The notes: generated by a model not told the origin, from the letters alone. DNA of 64,000 nucleotides from Odoribacter sp. (GCA_023663145.1 JAMPHZ010000011.1:1-64000); one strand, 5' to 3'; counted from the stretch's first letter, positions 44,791 to 54,030 are shown. Numbers and translations are program-made.

Positions 44791-45291
44791 ATGAAGTACA
44801 CTTTGCCGGTGATAATGCTTATGGCAGCTGCATTACCTGCTGCGGCACAGATGCAGAGAGGTGAGAAGTCGCTGGGCCCCAAACTCGGTTATATATCCCA
44901 CAATCAGTCGGCTGTGGCCGGTCTGACATTCCGTTATGCACTGTCGTCGCGTGTGAGGCTCGCACCTGAGATTGGTTGCGCTTTCCGCCACCGCAACGAG
45001 GATGCCCTGTTGGTGGATGTGAATGTGCATGTTCCATTTGCATTAGGTTCAGAGCGCGTAGGATTATATCCGCTTGCCGGCCTTTCATTCAATTCATGGT
45101 CAACCCATGGAGTGCGTCGTGATGATGAAGTCGATGTCACCACCCACACCAACCGCTTCGGTCTCAATCTCGGCGCCGGTTTTGACCTGCGCTGTTCATC
45201 GACTCTCATGATTGGGTTCGAGGCCAAATATAATCTTGTGAAATCATATTCGTCGGCTGTTATTACAGCCTCAATTAGTTATATATTCTGA
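44791..45291 (+). CDS. small outer-membrane beta-barrel protein
   Basis: The 166-residue protein has a signal peptide (MKYTLPVIMLMAAALPAAAQ) and beta-strands alternating polar and hydrophobic residues (GLTFRYALSSRVRLAPEIG), ending ITASISYIF with a C-terminal Phe. It matches small OmpA/OprF-type or porin-family barrels of Bacteroidetes; no precise family was recognised. Its TGA stop overlaps the tsaD start by one base (TGATG). It heads an operon of tsaD, cinA and nfnAB with a strong promoter. Confidence 0.75.
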   Translation: MKYTLPVIMLMAAALPAAAQMQRGEKSLGPKLGYISHNQSAVAGLTFRYALSSRVRLAPEIGCAFRHRNEDALLVDVNVHVPFALGSERVGLYPLAGLSFNSWSTHGVRRDDEVDVTTHTNRFGLNLGAGFDLRCSSTLMIGFEAKYNLVKSYSSAVITASISYIF

Positions 45292-46316
45292 TGGCTGAAA
45301 ACCATATAACGATTCTTGGTATAGAATCGTCTTGCGACGACACGTCGGCCGCTGTTATACGCGACGGACTGTTACTCAGTAATGTGATCGCTTCACAGAG
45401 CGTACATGAAGAATACGGCGGTGTGGTGCCTGAGCTTGCCTCGCGCGCTCATCAGCAGAACATCGTTCCTGTTGTTGATGCGGCACTTCGCCGGGCCGGT
45501 GTAGAGGCCGGCGACTTGAGCGCGATAGCTTTCACCCGCGGCCCCGGTTTGTTGGGTTCGTTGCTTGTCGGAACGAGTTTTGCCAAGGGAATGTCATTAG
45601 GGCTGAGGGTCCCTCTTGTGGATGTGAACCATCTGCACGGACATGTGTTGAGCCATTTTGTAAAAAAAGATCCTTCTGATCGAGTGCCGCGTTTTCCGTT
45701 TCTATGCATGCTGATATCGGGAGGGAACAGTCAATTGGTAATGGTACGTAATTACAACGATATGGAGATCATAGGCCGTACTATTGACGATGCAGCCGGA
45801 GAGGCATTCGACAAATGTGCGAAAGTCATGGGGCTTCCCTATCCGGGAGGTCCGCATATTGACCGTTTGGCAGCTCAAGGTAATCCCAAGGCTTTTCATT
45901 TCAGCAAGCCTCATATTCCCGGATTTGATTACAGTTTCAGTGGACTCAAGACCTCATTCTTATACACCTTGCGTGATGCATTGAAACAGGATGAGAAGTT
46001 TATAGAGAAAAATCTGGCAGACCTTGCGGCTTCATTGCAGAATACCATAATTGAGATTCTGATTGATAAACTTGACAAAGCTGTGACAGCAACCGGTGTG
46101 GCTACAGTGGCTATCGGTGGCGGAGTGTCGGCAAATTCAGGCGTACGTGCAGCCGTGGCTGATTTCTGCCGCCGCCGTGGGATCGAAGCTTTCATCCCTG
46201 AGCGTGCTTTTACTACAGATAATGCCGCCATGGTGGCGATCGCTGGTTATTTCAAATATCTTGACAGAGATTTCTGCAGCTATGATGAGGTCCCTTATGC
46301 GCGCGTTCATATATAA
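45291..46316 (+). CDS. tsaD: tRNA N6-adenosine threonylcarbamoyltransferase
   Basis: TsaD (YgjD/Gcp/Kae1) transfers the threonylcarbamoyl group to A37 of tRNAs decoding ANN codons. The N-terminal ASKHA signature is ITILGIESSCDDTSAAV; the metal-binding HxxxH is H114/H118 (VNHLHGHVLSHF). Other hallmarks are VMGLPYPGGP, FSFSGLKTS and GGGVSANSGVR. Length 341 is normal. Tight coupling to the preceding barrel gene and 20 bp to cinA. Confidence 0.97.
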   Translation: MAENHITILGIESSCDDTSAAVIRDGLLLSNVIASQSVHEEYGGVVPELASRAHQQNIVPVVDAALRRAGVEAGDLSAIAFTRGPGLLGSLLVGTSFAKGMSLGLRVPLVDVNHLHGHVLSHFVKKDPSDRVPRFPFLCMLISGGNSQLVMVRNYNDMEIIGRTIDDAAGEAFDKCAKVMGLPYPGGPHIDRLAAQGNPKAFHFSKPHIPGFDYSFSGLKTSFLYTLRDALKQDEKFIEKNLADLAASLQNTIIEILIDKLDKAVTATGVATVAIGGGVSANSGVRAAVADFCRRRGIEAFIPERAFTTDNAAMVAIAGYFKYLDRDFCSYDEVPYARVHI

Positions 46317-46336
46317 TATATAAGTGTGTTGACATT

Positions 46337-47569
46337 ATGAAGGTATCTATAGTAATCATTGGCGATGAGATACTGATAGGTCAGGTAACCGATACCAATT
46401 CAGGTGCTGTGGCGAGGACATTGGGCCCCGCAGGTTGGGAAATAGAGTCGGTCATCACAGTTGGCGATGACCGGGCTTCAATTGAGGGCGCTGTGACACA
46501 GACTATGGCTGCGGCAGATCTTGTGATAACCACCGGCGGACTCGGTCCTACCAAAGATGATATAACAAAGAAGGTACTTACCGATTACTTTGGCGGCGCG
46601 TTGCAGCCCGATCCTTCTGTGATCGAAAATATTCGCCGGGTATTCGCTTTGCGTGGCTTGGAGATGAACCCGCTTACTGAGGCTCAGGCGCTTGTGCCTA
46701 CATCATGCACCGTTATCCAAAATCTTTACGGCACGGCTCCGGTCATGTGGTTTGAGAAAAATGGCAAGGTGCTTGTGGCGATGCCGGGTGTACCTTTCGA
46801 GACAGAGGGTATGTTACCCGAAGTGGCACGCCGCGTAGCTGCCCGTTTTACCCCCGGCGAAGAGCGCCTGCATTCATCAGTTATGGTAACCGGAATCACG
46901 GAGAGTGCTTTGGCGGCCAAGCTTGAGGAATTTGAAAATACAATTGGTGAGGGGCTTCATCTCGCATATTTGCCGCAACCGGGTTTGATACGGTTGCGTC
47001 TTGACGGTTGCGGGACAGGCGGCAGTGACATAGCCGCCCGTCACTCGCAGGCTCATGACATGTTGCTTGAGAGTTTAGGGCCCCTGGCTGTATTTGACGG
47101 CGATGCCACGGCGGCCGAGATTGTGCTTGAAGCTCTTCGGCGCCGTAGATACACGCTCGCGACTGCTGAGAGTTGCACAGGTGGCAATATAGCCCATTGC
47201 ATCACCTCGGTTGCGGGTAGCAGCGATGTTTTCCTTGGTTCGGTGGTTAGCTATAGTAATGATGTGAAGCATAAATTGCTTGGAGTGAGTATGGTCGATC
47301 TTGAAACCCACGGAGCTGTCAGCCGCCCGGTGGTGGAGCAGATGGCCATTGGTGCGCGCGTAGCAACAGGCGCATCCTGTGCCGTGGCCACATCGGGTAT
47401 CGCAGGCCCGTCAGGCGGTTCACCTGACAAGCCTGTAGGCACAGTATGGATTGCCTGGGCTACTCCGGCAGGAGTCAGTTCACGGGAATTTCATTTTCCC
47501 GGTAACCGCGATCGCGTGATTGACCGTGCATCTACCGAGGCTCTCCTCGGCATCTTAAAAAACATCTGA
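46337..47569 (+). CDS. cinA: CinA-family competence/nicotinamide-nucleotide protein
   Basis: A 410-residue protein: an N-terminal MoaB/Mog-like domain (SIVIIGDEILIGQVTDTNSG, TTGGLGPTKDDITKK) and a C-terminal CinA/PncC amidohydrolase domain with the catalytic Ser in TAESCTGGNIAH. The PncC part deamidates nicotinamide mononucleotide in NAD salvage; the N-terminal part is an ADP-ribose pyrophosphatase in related proteins. Both halves are complete. It sits between tsaD and nfnA, 2 bp from the latter. Confidence 0.93.
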   Translation: MKVSIVIIGDEILIGQVTDTNSGAVARTLGPAGWEIESVITVGDDRASIEGAVTQTMAAADLVITTGGLGPTKDDITKKVLTDYFGGALQPDPSVIENIRRVFALRGLEMNPLTEAQALVPTSCTVIQNLYGTAPVMWFEKNGKVLVAMPGVPFETEGMLPEVARRVAARFTPGEERLHSSVMVTGITESALAAKLEEFENTIGEGLHLAYLPQPGLIRLRLDGCGTGGSDIAARHSQAHDMLLESLGPLAVFDGDATAAEIVLEALRRRRYTLATAESCTGGNIAHCITSVAGSSDVFLGSVVSYSNDVKHKLLGVSMVDLETHGAVSRPVVEQMAIGARVATGASCAVATSGIAGPSGGSPDKPVGTVWIAWATPAGVSSREFHFPGNRDRVIDRASTEALLGILKNI

Positions 47570-47571
47570 TT

Positions 47572-48354
47572 ATGAACAAAATTATAGACAAAGAACACTT
47601 TTCCGAGCGCGTGGTGCGTCTTGAAGTGGAAGCTCCGTTGATAGCAAAATCACGCCGCCCCGGACATTTCGTCATTGTAATTCCCGACGAGAAAGGTGAG
47701 CGTATACCTCTCACTATCGCAGACTCAGATCTCTCGCGAGGTACCATTACACTTGTGGTGCAGGCCGTGGGAGAGTCTACATCCAGGATATGTTCCCTTG
47801 AACCAGGTGATTATCTCCACGATGTGGTCGGACCGTTAGGTCAGGCGACCCGGATATCACGGGTCGGTACCGTTGTGTGCTGTGGAGGCGGTGTGGGCGT
47901 GGCACCCCTTTTGCCGATTATCAAAGCCATGAAACAAGCCGGGAACCGCGTCATAAGTGTACTTGCTGCCCGCACTAAGGACCTGATTATCCTTGAGAAG
48001 CAGGTGGCGGAGTACAGTGACGAGGTGATTATAATGACCGATGACGGCTCATACGGGCAGAAGGGATTGGTGACAGCTGGCGTAGAACAGGTGATTCTGC
48101 GTGAAAAGGTAGATGAGGTCGTGACAATAGGCCCTGCGGTAATGATGAAATTTGTGGCGGCGCTGACTGCCCGGTACAATATTCCTACAATGTGCTCGCT
48201 TAACACAATAATGGTCGATGGTACCGGAATGTGTGGTGCGTGTAGGGTGACCGTGGGTGGAAAGGTACGTTTTGTATGTGTTGACGGACCTGAATTTGAT
48301 GCTCATCAGGTTGACTTTGATGAGATGATGATGCGCTTGCGCGCCTATAATTGA
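47572..48354 (+). CDS. nfnA: NfnA-like ferredoxin-NADP reductase subunit
   Basis: The 260-residue protein is a PyrK/SudB-type FAD/NAD reductase with a 2Fe-2S cluster. It shows the FAD-binding region RRPGHFVIVIP and RIPLTIADSD, the NAD-binding VCCGGGVGVAPLLPI, and the C-terminal cluster motif with MVDGTGMCGACRV and FVCVDGPEFDA. With NfnB it forms the electron-bifurcating NADH-dependent ferredoxin:NADP+ oxidoreductase in many anaerobes. Annotated homologs also act in sulfide reduction. It overlaps nfnB's alternative TTG start. Confidence 0.87.
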   Translation: MNKIIDKEHFSERVVRLEVEAPLIAKSRRPGHFVIVIPDEKGERIPLTIADSDLSRGTITLVVQAVGESTSRICSLEPGDYLHDVVGPLGQATRISRVGTVVCCGGGVGVAPLLPIIKAMKQAGNRVISVLAARTKDLIILEKQVAEYSDEVIIMTDDGSYGQKGLVTAGVEQVILREKVDEVVTIGPAVMMKFVAALTARYNIPTMCSLNTIMVDGTGMCGACRVTVGGKVRFVCVDGPEFDAHQVDFDEMMMRLRAYN

Positions 48355-48368
48355 TTAAAAAGATAACT

Positions 48369-49823
48369 ATGAGCGATATAACATCACGTGATGATGCGTG
48401 GCGCGTGGCTTTGCGCGACGCAATGCCTGCCAAGGAGCGCACAGCGATTCCGCGCGCCTCAATGCCGATGCTTGATCCGGCTTTCCGCATTCATTCAAAT
48501 GAAGAGGTCAATCAGGGCCTGAGTGCTGACCAGGCACGTGTAGAGGCCACGCGTTGCCTTGACTGTCCTGATCCACAGTGTGTGACAGGATGTCCTGTAA
48601 ATATCGATATACCGGGATTCATCAAGAACATACAGCGCGGCAACGACTTCGAGGCAGCGGCGGTGTTGCGCGCCACAAGTGCCCTCCCGGCTGTGTGTGG
48701 CCGCGTGTGCCCTCAGGAAAAGCAATGTGAGAGCAAGTGTGTGTATAACAAGATGAAGAAGCAACCGGTGGCTATAGGGTGGCTTGAACGTTATGCAGCC
48801 GATACGGCAGCCGTCGCCCACGATACACCGCAGCTTCCGGAACTTGCGCCCAACGGATTGAAGATAGCTGTTGTGGGTTCCGGTCCGGCAGGACTTTCAT
48901 TTGCCGGCGATATGGCACGCAGGGGCTACGAAATCACAGTTTTCGAGGCTCTGCATCAGATAGGTGGTGTGCTTAAATATGGCATACCTGAATTTCGTCT
49001 TCCAAACACAGTGGTGGATAATGAACTGCAGGCTCTAACGAAGCTTGGTGTGCACTTTGTCCCGGATACAGTGATCGGTAAGACCCTTGGTTATGATGAC
49101 TTGCTCGGTATGGGGTTTGACGGAATATTTGTTGCCTCGGGAGCCGGTCTTCCCCGTTTTATGGGTATTCCAGGTGAGAATCTTATAAATATCCTTTCAT
49201 CTAACGAATATCTCACGCGCATCAATCTCATGCACGGTGGTACCCCTGGTTACGCAACCCCCGTGCCGCGGGGCAAAAGGGTTGCTGTTATAGGTGGCGG
49301 CAATACCGCAATGGATTCAGTGCGCACTGCTCTGCGCATGGGCGCCGAGAAAGCATTTCTGGTATACCGCCGCAGTGAGGATGAAATGCCTGCCCGTCGT
49401 GAAGAGGTAATACATGCCAAGGAGGAAGGGGTGGAGTTCATGACGCTCGCCAACCCTATTGAATATCTTGGAGACGAGCGCGGACATGTTACAGCTATGA
49501 AGATCCAACGCATGCAACTGGGAGAACCTGATGAGTCGGGGCGGCGTTCGCCTGTGCCTGTTCCGGGCGCTATTGATGAAGTTCCGGTAGATGTTGTGAT
49601 CGTAAGCGTAGGCGTGTCTCCAAATCCGTTGATTCCCGATTCCATCGAAAATCTTGAGGTTACGCGTCGCGGTACGATCTCCGTGGACGATAACATGCAG
49701 TCTTCCCTTCCGCTGATCTTTGCCGGTGGTGACATAGTGCGTGGCGGTGCGACAGTGATTCTTGCCATGGGAGACGGTCGCCATGCGGCAGCCTCGATGC
49801 ATCGTTACCTGTCGGAACGATGA
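48369..49823 (+). CDS. nfnB: NfnB/GltD-like NADPH oxidoreductase subunit
   Basis: The 484-residue protein has an N-terminal 4Fe-4S region (CLDCPDPQCVTGCPVNIDIPGF and VCGRVCPQEKQCESKC) followed by two Rossmann folds: FAD at IAVVGSGPAGLSFAGDMARR and NAD(P)H at VAVIGGGNTAMDSVRTALR. This is the glutamate-synthase small-subunit family; pairing with NfnA supports the bifurcating NfnAB complex rather than glutamate synthase. The ATG at 48369 (MSDITSRDD) is preferred to a TTG at 48351. It ends in ATGA overlap with the acyltransferase remnant. Confidence 0.9.
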   Translation: MSDITSRDDAWRVALRDAMPAKERTAIPRASMPMLDPAFRIHSNEEVNQGLSADQARVEATRCLDCPDPQCVTGCPVNIDIPGFIKNIQRGNDFEAAAVLRATSALPAVCGRVCPQEKQCESKCVYNKMKKQPVAIGWLERYAADTAAVAHDTPQLPELAPNGLKIAVVGSGPAGLSFAGDMARRGYEITVFEALHQIGGVLKYGIPEFRLPNTVVDNELQALTKLGVHFVPDTVIGKTLGYDDLLGMGFDGIFVASGAGLPRFMGIPGENLINILSSNEYLTRINLMHGGTPGYATPVPRGKRVAVIGGGNTAMDSVRTALRMGAEKAFLVYRRSEDEMPARREEVIHAKEEGVEFMTLANPIEYLGDERGHVTAMKIQRMQLGEPDESGRRSPVPVPGAIDEVPVDVVIVSVGVSPNPLIPDSIENLEVTRRGTISVDDNMQSSLPLIFAGGDIVRGGATVILAMGDGRHAAASMHRYLSER

Positions 49824-50060
49824 CTGCGGAAACACAGCGCTTCACATGGATTGATGTATTGAAAGGGTTGGCCATCATTTTAGTAGTGATCGGGCATTCG
49901 GACTATTAGTCGGTGAACCATATTATATACTGCTTCCATATGTCGCTGTTTTTCCTGCTGTCATGATTATTGTTTTCACCAAAGCCGCCAGAACATTATC
50001 TGAAACGGCCCCGTTCGGCCGGTTGATATTTTTGGCGAGAAATGAAAAAAGCCGGCGGTT
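49820..50060 (+). pseudogene. decayed acyltransferase_3 gene (remnant)
   Basis: From the ATG at 49820 (overlapping the nfnB stop) one frame reads FTWIDVLKGLAIILVVIGH, then DY and an amber stop (49907-49909), then in the same frame SVNHIIYCFHMSLFFLLS and a TGA. This is the N-terminal pattern of membrane acyltransferase family 3 (WID-KG-VV-GH ... FHM-LFF-LS) broken by a nonsense codon. A different frame from 49900 gives VFPAVMIIVFTKAARTL and RLIFLARNEK, perhaps a C-terminal residue of the same gene, so an internal deletion is likely. The functional start and the remnant join are inferred. Confidence 0.7.
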
Positions 50061-50074
50061 AGGCCGGCTTTTTC
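50045..50074. terminator. bidirectional terminator between the remnant and tRNA-Leu
   Basis: A GCCGGC/GCCGGC stem (50051-50056 with 50063-50068) is flanked by AAAAAA and TTTTT, so the A/T flanks also pair and give a T-run on both strands. Confidence 0.88.
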
Positions 50075-50075
50075 G

Positions 50076-50157
50076 TGCGCATGAAGGGACTCGAACCCTT
50101 ACGTCCGAAGACATTAGATCCTAAGTCTAACGCGGCTACCAATTACGCCACACGCGC
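50076..50157 (-). tRNA. tRNA-Leu (anticodon TAG)
   Basis: On the minus strand from 50157: acceptor GCGCGTG pairs with CATGCGC (one G-T). The anticodon stem TTAGA/TCTAA encloses loop CTTAGGA, giving anticodon TAG for Leu codon CUA. The long variable arm (TGTCTTCGGACG) is that of class II tRNAs such as Leu, and the T arm AGGGTTCGAGTCCCT is canonical. The CCA is not encoded. The promoter is at 50168-50199. Confidence 0.95.
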
Positions 50158-50167
50158 TTAAGATAGT

Positions 50168-50199
50168 GCAAAGTTAAGAATTTTCTATCAATACTGCAA
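50168..50199 (-). promoter_or_regulatory. promoter of tRNA-Leu
   Basis: On the minus strand TTG (50199-50197), 20 bp, TAACTTTGC (50176-50168), 10 nt before the tRNA 5' end. It lies between the tRNA and the end of rodA. Confidence 0.82.
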
Positions 50200-50218
50200 C
50201 CCTCAGGTTGTTATTTTT

Positions 50219-51688
50219 TTAGTTATAGTTCTTGCGGGCGGCATCTATGCGCAGCAATATGAAAAGCAGCATCGTGAAGCCCCATAATGACGACCCTCCA
50301 TAACTGAAGAATGGTAAAGGGATGCCTATTACAGGACATAATCCTATTACCATGCCTATGTTGATGCAGAAATGGAATATGAAATATGACGCCACACAAT
50401 AAGCGTATACTCGCCCGAATGGCCGAGGCTGTCGTTCTGCGATGGCTATTATCTTGAGAACGAGAGCAAGGTATAGTATTACTACGGCTATTGATCCGAT
50501 GAATCCCTCTTCCTCGCCTATAGTGCAGAAAATAAAGTCAGTGTGCTGTTCGGGTACATATTTCAGCTTAGTCTGGGTGCCGTTAAGGAATCCCTTGCCT
50601 GAAAAGCCGCCGGATCCGATGGCTATCTTGGCCTGATTCACATTGTATCCCGCACCACGGAGGTCTTCTTCTATGCCGAGTACAACGCGTATGCGCTGTT
50701 GCTGATGCGGTTGGAGCAGGCTGTTGAATGCAAAGTTTACCGAGAACATGAAAGCTATGGCACAAAGAGCCGTCGCGGCCGGTATGAACAGTTTTGGCCG
50801 GTGACGGGCAATGGCCTCGAATGCCAGATAGCCTGCACCTATCACAAGTGTGGATATTATTATGATATGTCCCGGAAGATCAATACCGCATGGACCGTCA
50901 AGGAACCATTCGAGCGCGAGAGTGCCGCCAAACCATATCACCAGATTACGGGGAAGTTCAAGGCGTCTGTCATATATGAATGACATGCCTGTGATGATTA
51001 TCATTATGATCAACAATATTGCCAGTTCACCGGTAGGGATTCCAAGAAAACCGATGTCAGTGAATTTGACTGCGAGCACGAATATCACTACAGATATAAG
51101 AGCTGCAAAAAGCACGAGCCCGCTCATGCCCTCTCGGTAAAGCACGAAAAACAAGGCTATATAAGCCAACGCAGATCCGGTTTCGTTCTGGGCCAATATC
51201 AGGCCTATGGGCACCACGATTATCAATATGGCCTTTACGTAGTTGGTCAACTTTGCATTGAGTGAGAAGTTGTAGCCACTGAACAGCTTGGCTAATGCGA
51301 GCGCTGTGGCTACTTTGGCGAATTCAGCCGGCTGCAGATTCATAGGCCCCAAGGATATCCATGAACGCGAGCCTTTTATGTCATGGGCGATAAATGGTGT
51401 TACCAATAGTAATATCAGCATTGCCAGATATATAGGGTAGGCATATGTTTCGAACATGCGGGAGTCGGTGAGCAGTATCACGAATCCTAAGAACAATCCA
51501 AGGCCTATCCATCTCACCTGTTTGCCGGAAAATTCGTCAAAAGAAAACATCGATGCGTTATCGAAGTCATAAGATGCCGCATATACGCACACCACGCCAG
51601 CTGCTACCATCATGAGGTATATGATGATGGTGGTCCAGTCAAGGTGCTTGAACACCGACTGGCTTTTATCATTTTGCTTTTGTGGCAT
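50219..51688 (-). CDS. rodA: rod shape-determining SEDS glycosyltransferase RodA
   Basis: RodA polymerises peptidoglycan glycan strands with PBP2 during side-wall growth. The 489-residue protein has about ten membrane helices and the SEDS signature: GSRSWISLGPMNLQPAEFAK, the pore region QNETGSALAYIALFF, and NQAKIAIGSGGFSGKGFL with HTDFIFCTIGEEEGF. It is longer than E. coli RodA (370) because of extra residues between helices in the middle, usual in Bacteroidetes. Its start overlaps the mrdA end by 20 bp. Confidence 0.95.
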   Translation of the reverse strand: MPQKQNDKSQSVFKHLDWTTIIIYLMMVAAGVVCVYAASYDFDNASMFSFDEFSGKQVRWIGLGLFLGFVILLTDSRMFETYAYPIYLAMLILLLVTPFIAHDIKGSRSWISLGPMNLQPAEFAKVATALALAKLFSGYNFSLNAKLTNYVKAILIIVVPIGLILAQNETGSALAYIALFFVLYREGMSGLVLFAALISVVIFVLAVKFTDIGFLGIPTGELAILLIIMIIITGMSFIYDRRLELPRNLVIWFGGTLALEWFLDGPCGIDLPGHIIIISTLVIGAGYLAFEAIARHRPKLFIPAATALCAIAFMFSVNFAFNSLLQPHQQQRIRVVLGIEEDLRGAGYNVNQAKIAIGSGGFSGKGFLNGTQTKLKYVPEQHTDFIFCTIGEEEGFIGSIAVVILYLALVLKIIAIAERQPRPFGRVYAYCVASYFIFHFCINIGMVIGLCPVIGIPLPFFSYGGSSLWGFTMLLFILLRIDAARKNYN

Positions 51689-53525
51689 AAATCACGCGTG
51701 TGTTTAACATTTGATCTTCCATATACTTTCGCGACGGGGCGATAGTATCGGTCAGGTATTTTTCCATTACAAGCGACCCTATAGGTACACCGAACACAGC
51801 TCCGAATCCGCCGTTCTCAACATATACAGCCACTGCAATCTTAGGGTCATCATAAGGTGCGAAACCCATGAATGCCGAGTGGTCTTTGCCATGAGGATTT
51901 TGAGCAGTACCCGTTTTGCCGGCTACATCAATCCCGGGGATGGCTGCGCGGCGACACGTACCGCCCGTGACAGCCATGCGCATGCCCTCTGCCACATCAC
52001 TGTACCACTTGAGATCTATGGTTGGGCGGCGCTGTTGCAGCATGTCCTGCGGCATCGCGGTGTCTTGTATGGCTTTTACAATGTGAGGGGTGATGAACCA
52101 CCCGCGGTTGGCTATCGTTGAAGCCAGGTTGGCGATCTGTAGCGGGGTGGCAAGAATCTCACCCTGACCTATGGCCACTGATATTACAGTGTTTGCGCTC
52201 CAATGTCCTTCGCCGTAGAATTTTGAATAGAACTTTGAGTTTGGTAGGAAGCCCCGGCTCTCGTGGGGTAGGTCTACACCTAAGCGGTAACCGTAACCCA
52301 TTGATACGAGGTGATTCTTCCATACCTCAAAGGCGGCTGCCGATGAGCCGTATTTCGAACGCTTGTCAATCATGTTCTTGAATCCCCAGCAGAAGTATGC
52401 GTTGCACGATGTCTGCAAAGCCGGCTTGAGTGGCAGAGGTGATCCATGTCCGTGACAACCGACCCTGAGTCCGCCGTTGATGTAGCCGTGGTAGCAAGGA
52501 TAGGTCGTTTGCGTAGTTATGATACCTTCCTGTAACAATATCAGAGCCTGGGTGGGTTTGAATGTTGAGCCTGGAGGATAGGCGCCACCGAGGGCGCGGT
52601 CGAAAAGAGGTTTGGCCGGATCAGCCATCAATGTGCGGTAGCCTTCGCCGCGCTGTCGTCCGACGAGCATGCGTGGGTCATAAGAGGGTGACGACACCAG
52701 ACACAATATTTCTCCGGTTTTTGGCTCGATAGCAACAACGGCCCCGCGTTTACCTACCATAAGCGACTCGGCGTATTGCTGCAGGCGTATGTCTATACTG
52801 AGTGTGAGGTCGCGCCCTGATATAGCTTCTATATCCTTGGCTCCTCCCTCGTAGCGTCCCTGGATACGGCCTAATGCGTCGCGCATCAGCACCTCCACAC
52901 CTTTTACTCCGCGCAGATACGGCTCATAACTTAATTCCACGCCCAGGTCACCTGTATAGTCGCCGGGAGAATAATAAGGATCGTTATCGATGTCGTTCTG
53001 GGATACTTCGCGCAGGTTCCCTAATACATTGGCTGCGGTTGCGTAATTATATTGGCGCAGTATTCTTTTTTGGATGAAAAAGCCCGGGAATCGGTAAAGC
53101 TTTTCCTGCAGACGCCCGTAATCCTGGCTTGATAGCTGTGTTATTAGGCGTTGCGGAGTATAGGATGAGTATCCCGGATTTTGCCGTGGGTCTCTCATGT
53201 CGGCAAAGCGTTGGCGCAGTTGCTCGGGAGTGATGTTGATGGTGCGGCAAAAGTCGAGTGTATCGAATGGTTGTACATCGCGTGGTATGAGCATCACGTC
53301 ATAGGCAGGCTGGTTGTACACGACGAGTTCGCCGTTGCGGTCATATATGAGCCCGCGCGAAGGGAATACCGTTTTTTCGAGGAATGCGTTTGAATCGGCG
53401 CTCTTTTTATATCGCTCGTCATTGAGCTGAAGATCAAAGAGACGTATCCCGAAAATAATCGCTATAACAACGAGAAAACCTCCGATTACGTATTTCCGTT
53501 TTTCGAGTTTATAGTCTTTTCTCAC
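51669..53525 (-). CDS. mrdA: penicillin-binding protein 2
   Basis: The transpeptidase partner of RodA. One N-terminal membrane helix (about 11-28), a pedestal/dimerisation domain, then the catalytic domain with S320-TFK (PPGSTFKPT), S373-CN and K537-TGT (VAGKTGTAQ). A Cys/His-rich stretch, PCYHGYINGGLRVGCHGHG, lies just before SCN; it resembles the zinc-binding insertion known from E. coli PBP2 but is not proven here. The 618-residue length is normal. Overlaps mreD by 17 bp and rodA by 20 bp. Confidence 0.95.
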   Translation of the reverse strand: MRKDYKLEKRKYVIGGFLVVIAIIFGIRLFDLQLNDERYKKSADSNAFLEKTVFPSRGLIYDRNGELVVYNQPAYDVMLIPRDVQPFDTLDFCRTINITPEQLRQRFADMRDPRQNPGYSSYTPQRLITQLSSQDYGRLQEKLYRFPGFFIQKRILRQYNYATAANVLGNLREVSQNDIDNDPYYSPGDYTGDLGVELSYEPYLRGVKGVEVLMRDALGRIQGRYEGGAKDIEAISGRDLTLSIDIRLQQYAESLMVGKRGAVVAIEPKTGEILCLVSSPSYDPRMLVGRQRGEGYRTLMADPAKPLFDRALGGAYPPGSTFKPTQALILLQEGIITTQTTYPCYHGYINGGLRVGCHGHGSPLPLKPALQTSCNAYFCWGFKNMIDKRSKYGSSAAAFEVWKNHLVSMGYGYRLGVDLPHESRGFLPNSKFYSKFYGEGHWSANTVISVAIGQGEILATPLQIANLASTIANRGWFITPHIVKAIQDTAMPQDMLQQRRPTIDLKWYSDVAEGMRMAVTGGTCRRAAIPGIDVAGKTGTAQNPHGKDHSAFMGFAPYDDPKIAVAVYVENGGFGAVFGVPIGSLVMEKYLTDTIAPSRKYMEDQMLNTRVIYATKAK

Positions 53526-54030
53526 GATGAGGAACAGATATGCAGGCCAACGCGTAAATCAGGATGAAAGAGTAGATAGCTGATGCAAGTACACGCAACA
53601 CCAATAGCTTGAAGTTGAAATGTCCCAACGACTCTATCGCAAAAACCATGATACAGTACAGCAGTGTCATGGTAGCGGCATATTTCAGGAACGCGGGCAC
53701 ACCCATGTTGCGTAGGGCGGGACGTTGTTCAGCCAAGTCATTGTCAGCCGGTACATAGAGGTGAAATACAGGTCGTCGCATGAACGCGAGACATGTTGAG
53801 GCAAGGGCATTCACTCCGGGCGTGTCACTCAGTATGTCTACTGTCAGCCCGGTGATGAAACCTATGGTCATCGCCAGATTGGCGCTGTAGGTGACAGGAA
53901 GAGTGATTATTATGAAGATGAATACCATCGGCACGGCCACGTTGAATAGTATCAGATGGTTGAAAACCAACGCCTGAGCCGGCACTAACAGCAGCGCTAA
54001 AAGCAATATGTTGAGTGAGGTCTTATTCAT
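53509..54030 (-). CDS. mreD: rod shape-determining protein MreD
   Basis: A 173-residue integral membrane protein with about five helices and no enzymatic motif. The N-terminus MNKTSLNILLLALLLVPAQAL and the loop GFITGLTVDILSDTPGVNALA, containing a conserved G-D-P-type turn, fit MreD. It links MreC to the Rod complex. It overlaps mreC by 4 bp and mrdA by 17 bp in the conserved mreBCD-mrdA-rodA cluster. Confidence 0.9.
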   Translation of the reverse strand: MNKTSLNILLLALLLVPAQALVFNHLILFNVAVPMVFIFIIITLPVTYSANLAMTIGFITGLTVDILSDTPGVNALASTCLAFMRRPVFHLYVPADNDLAEQRPALRNMGVPAFLKYAATMTLLYCIMVFAIESLGHFNFKLLVLRVLASAIYSFILIYALACISVPHREKRL

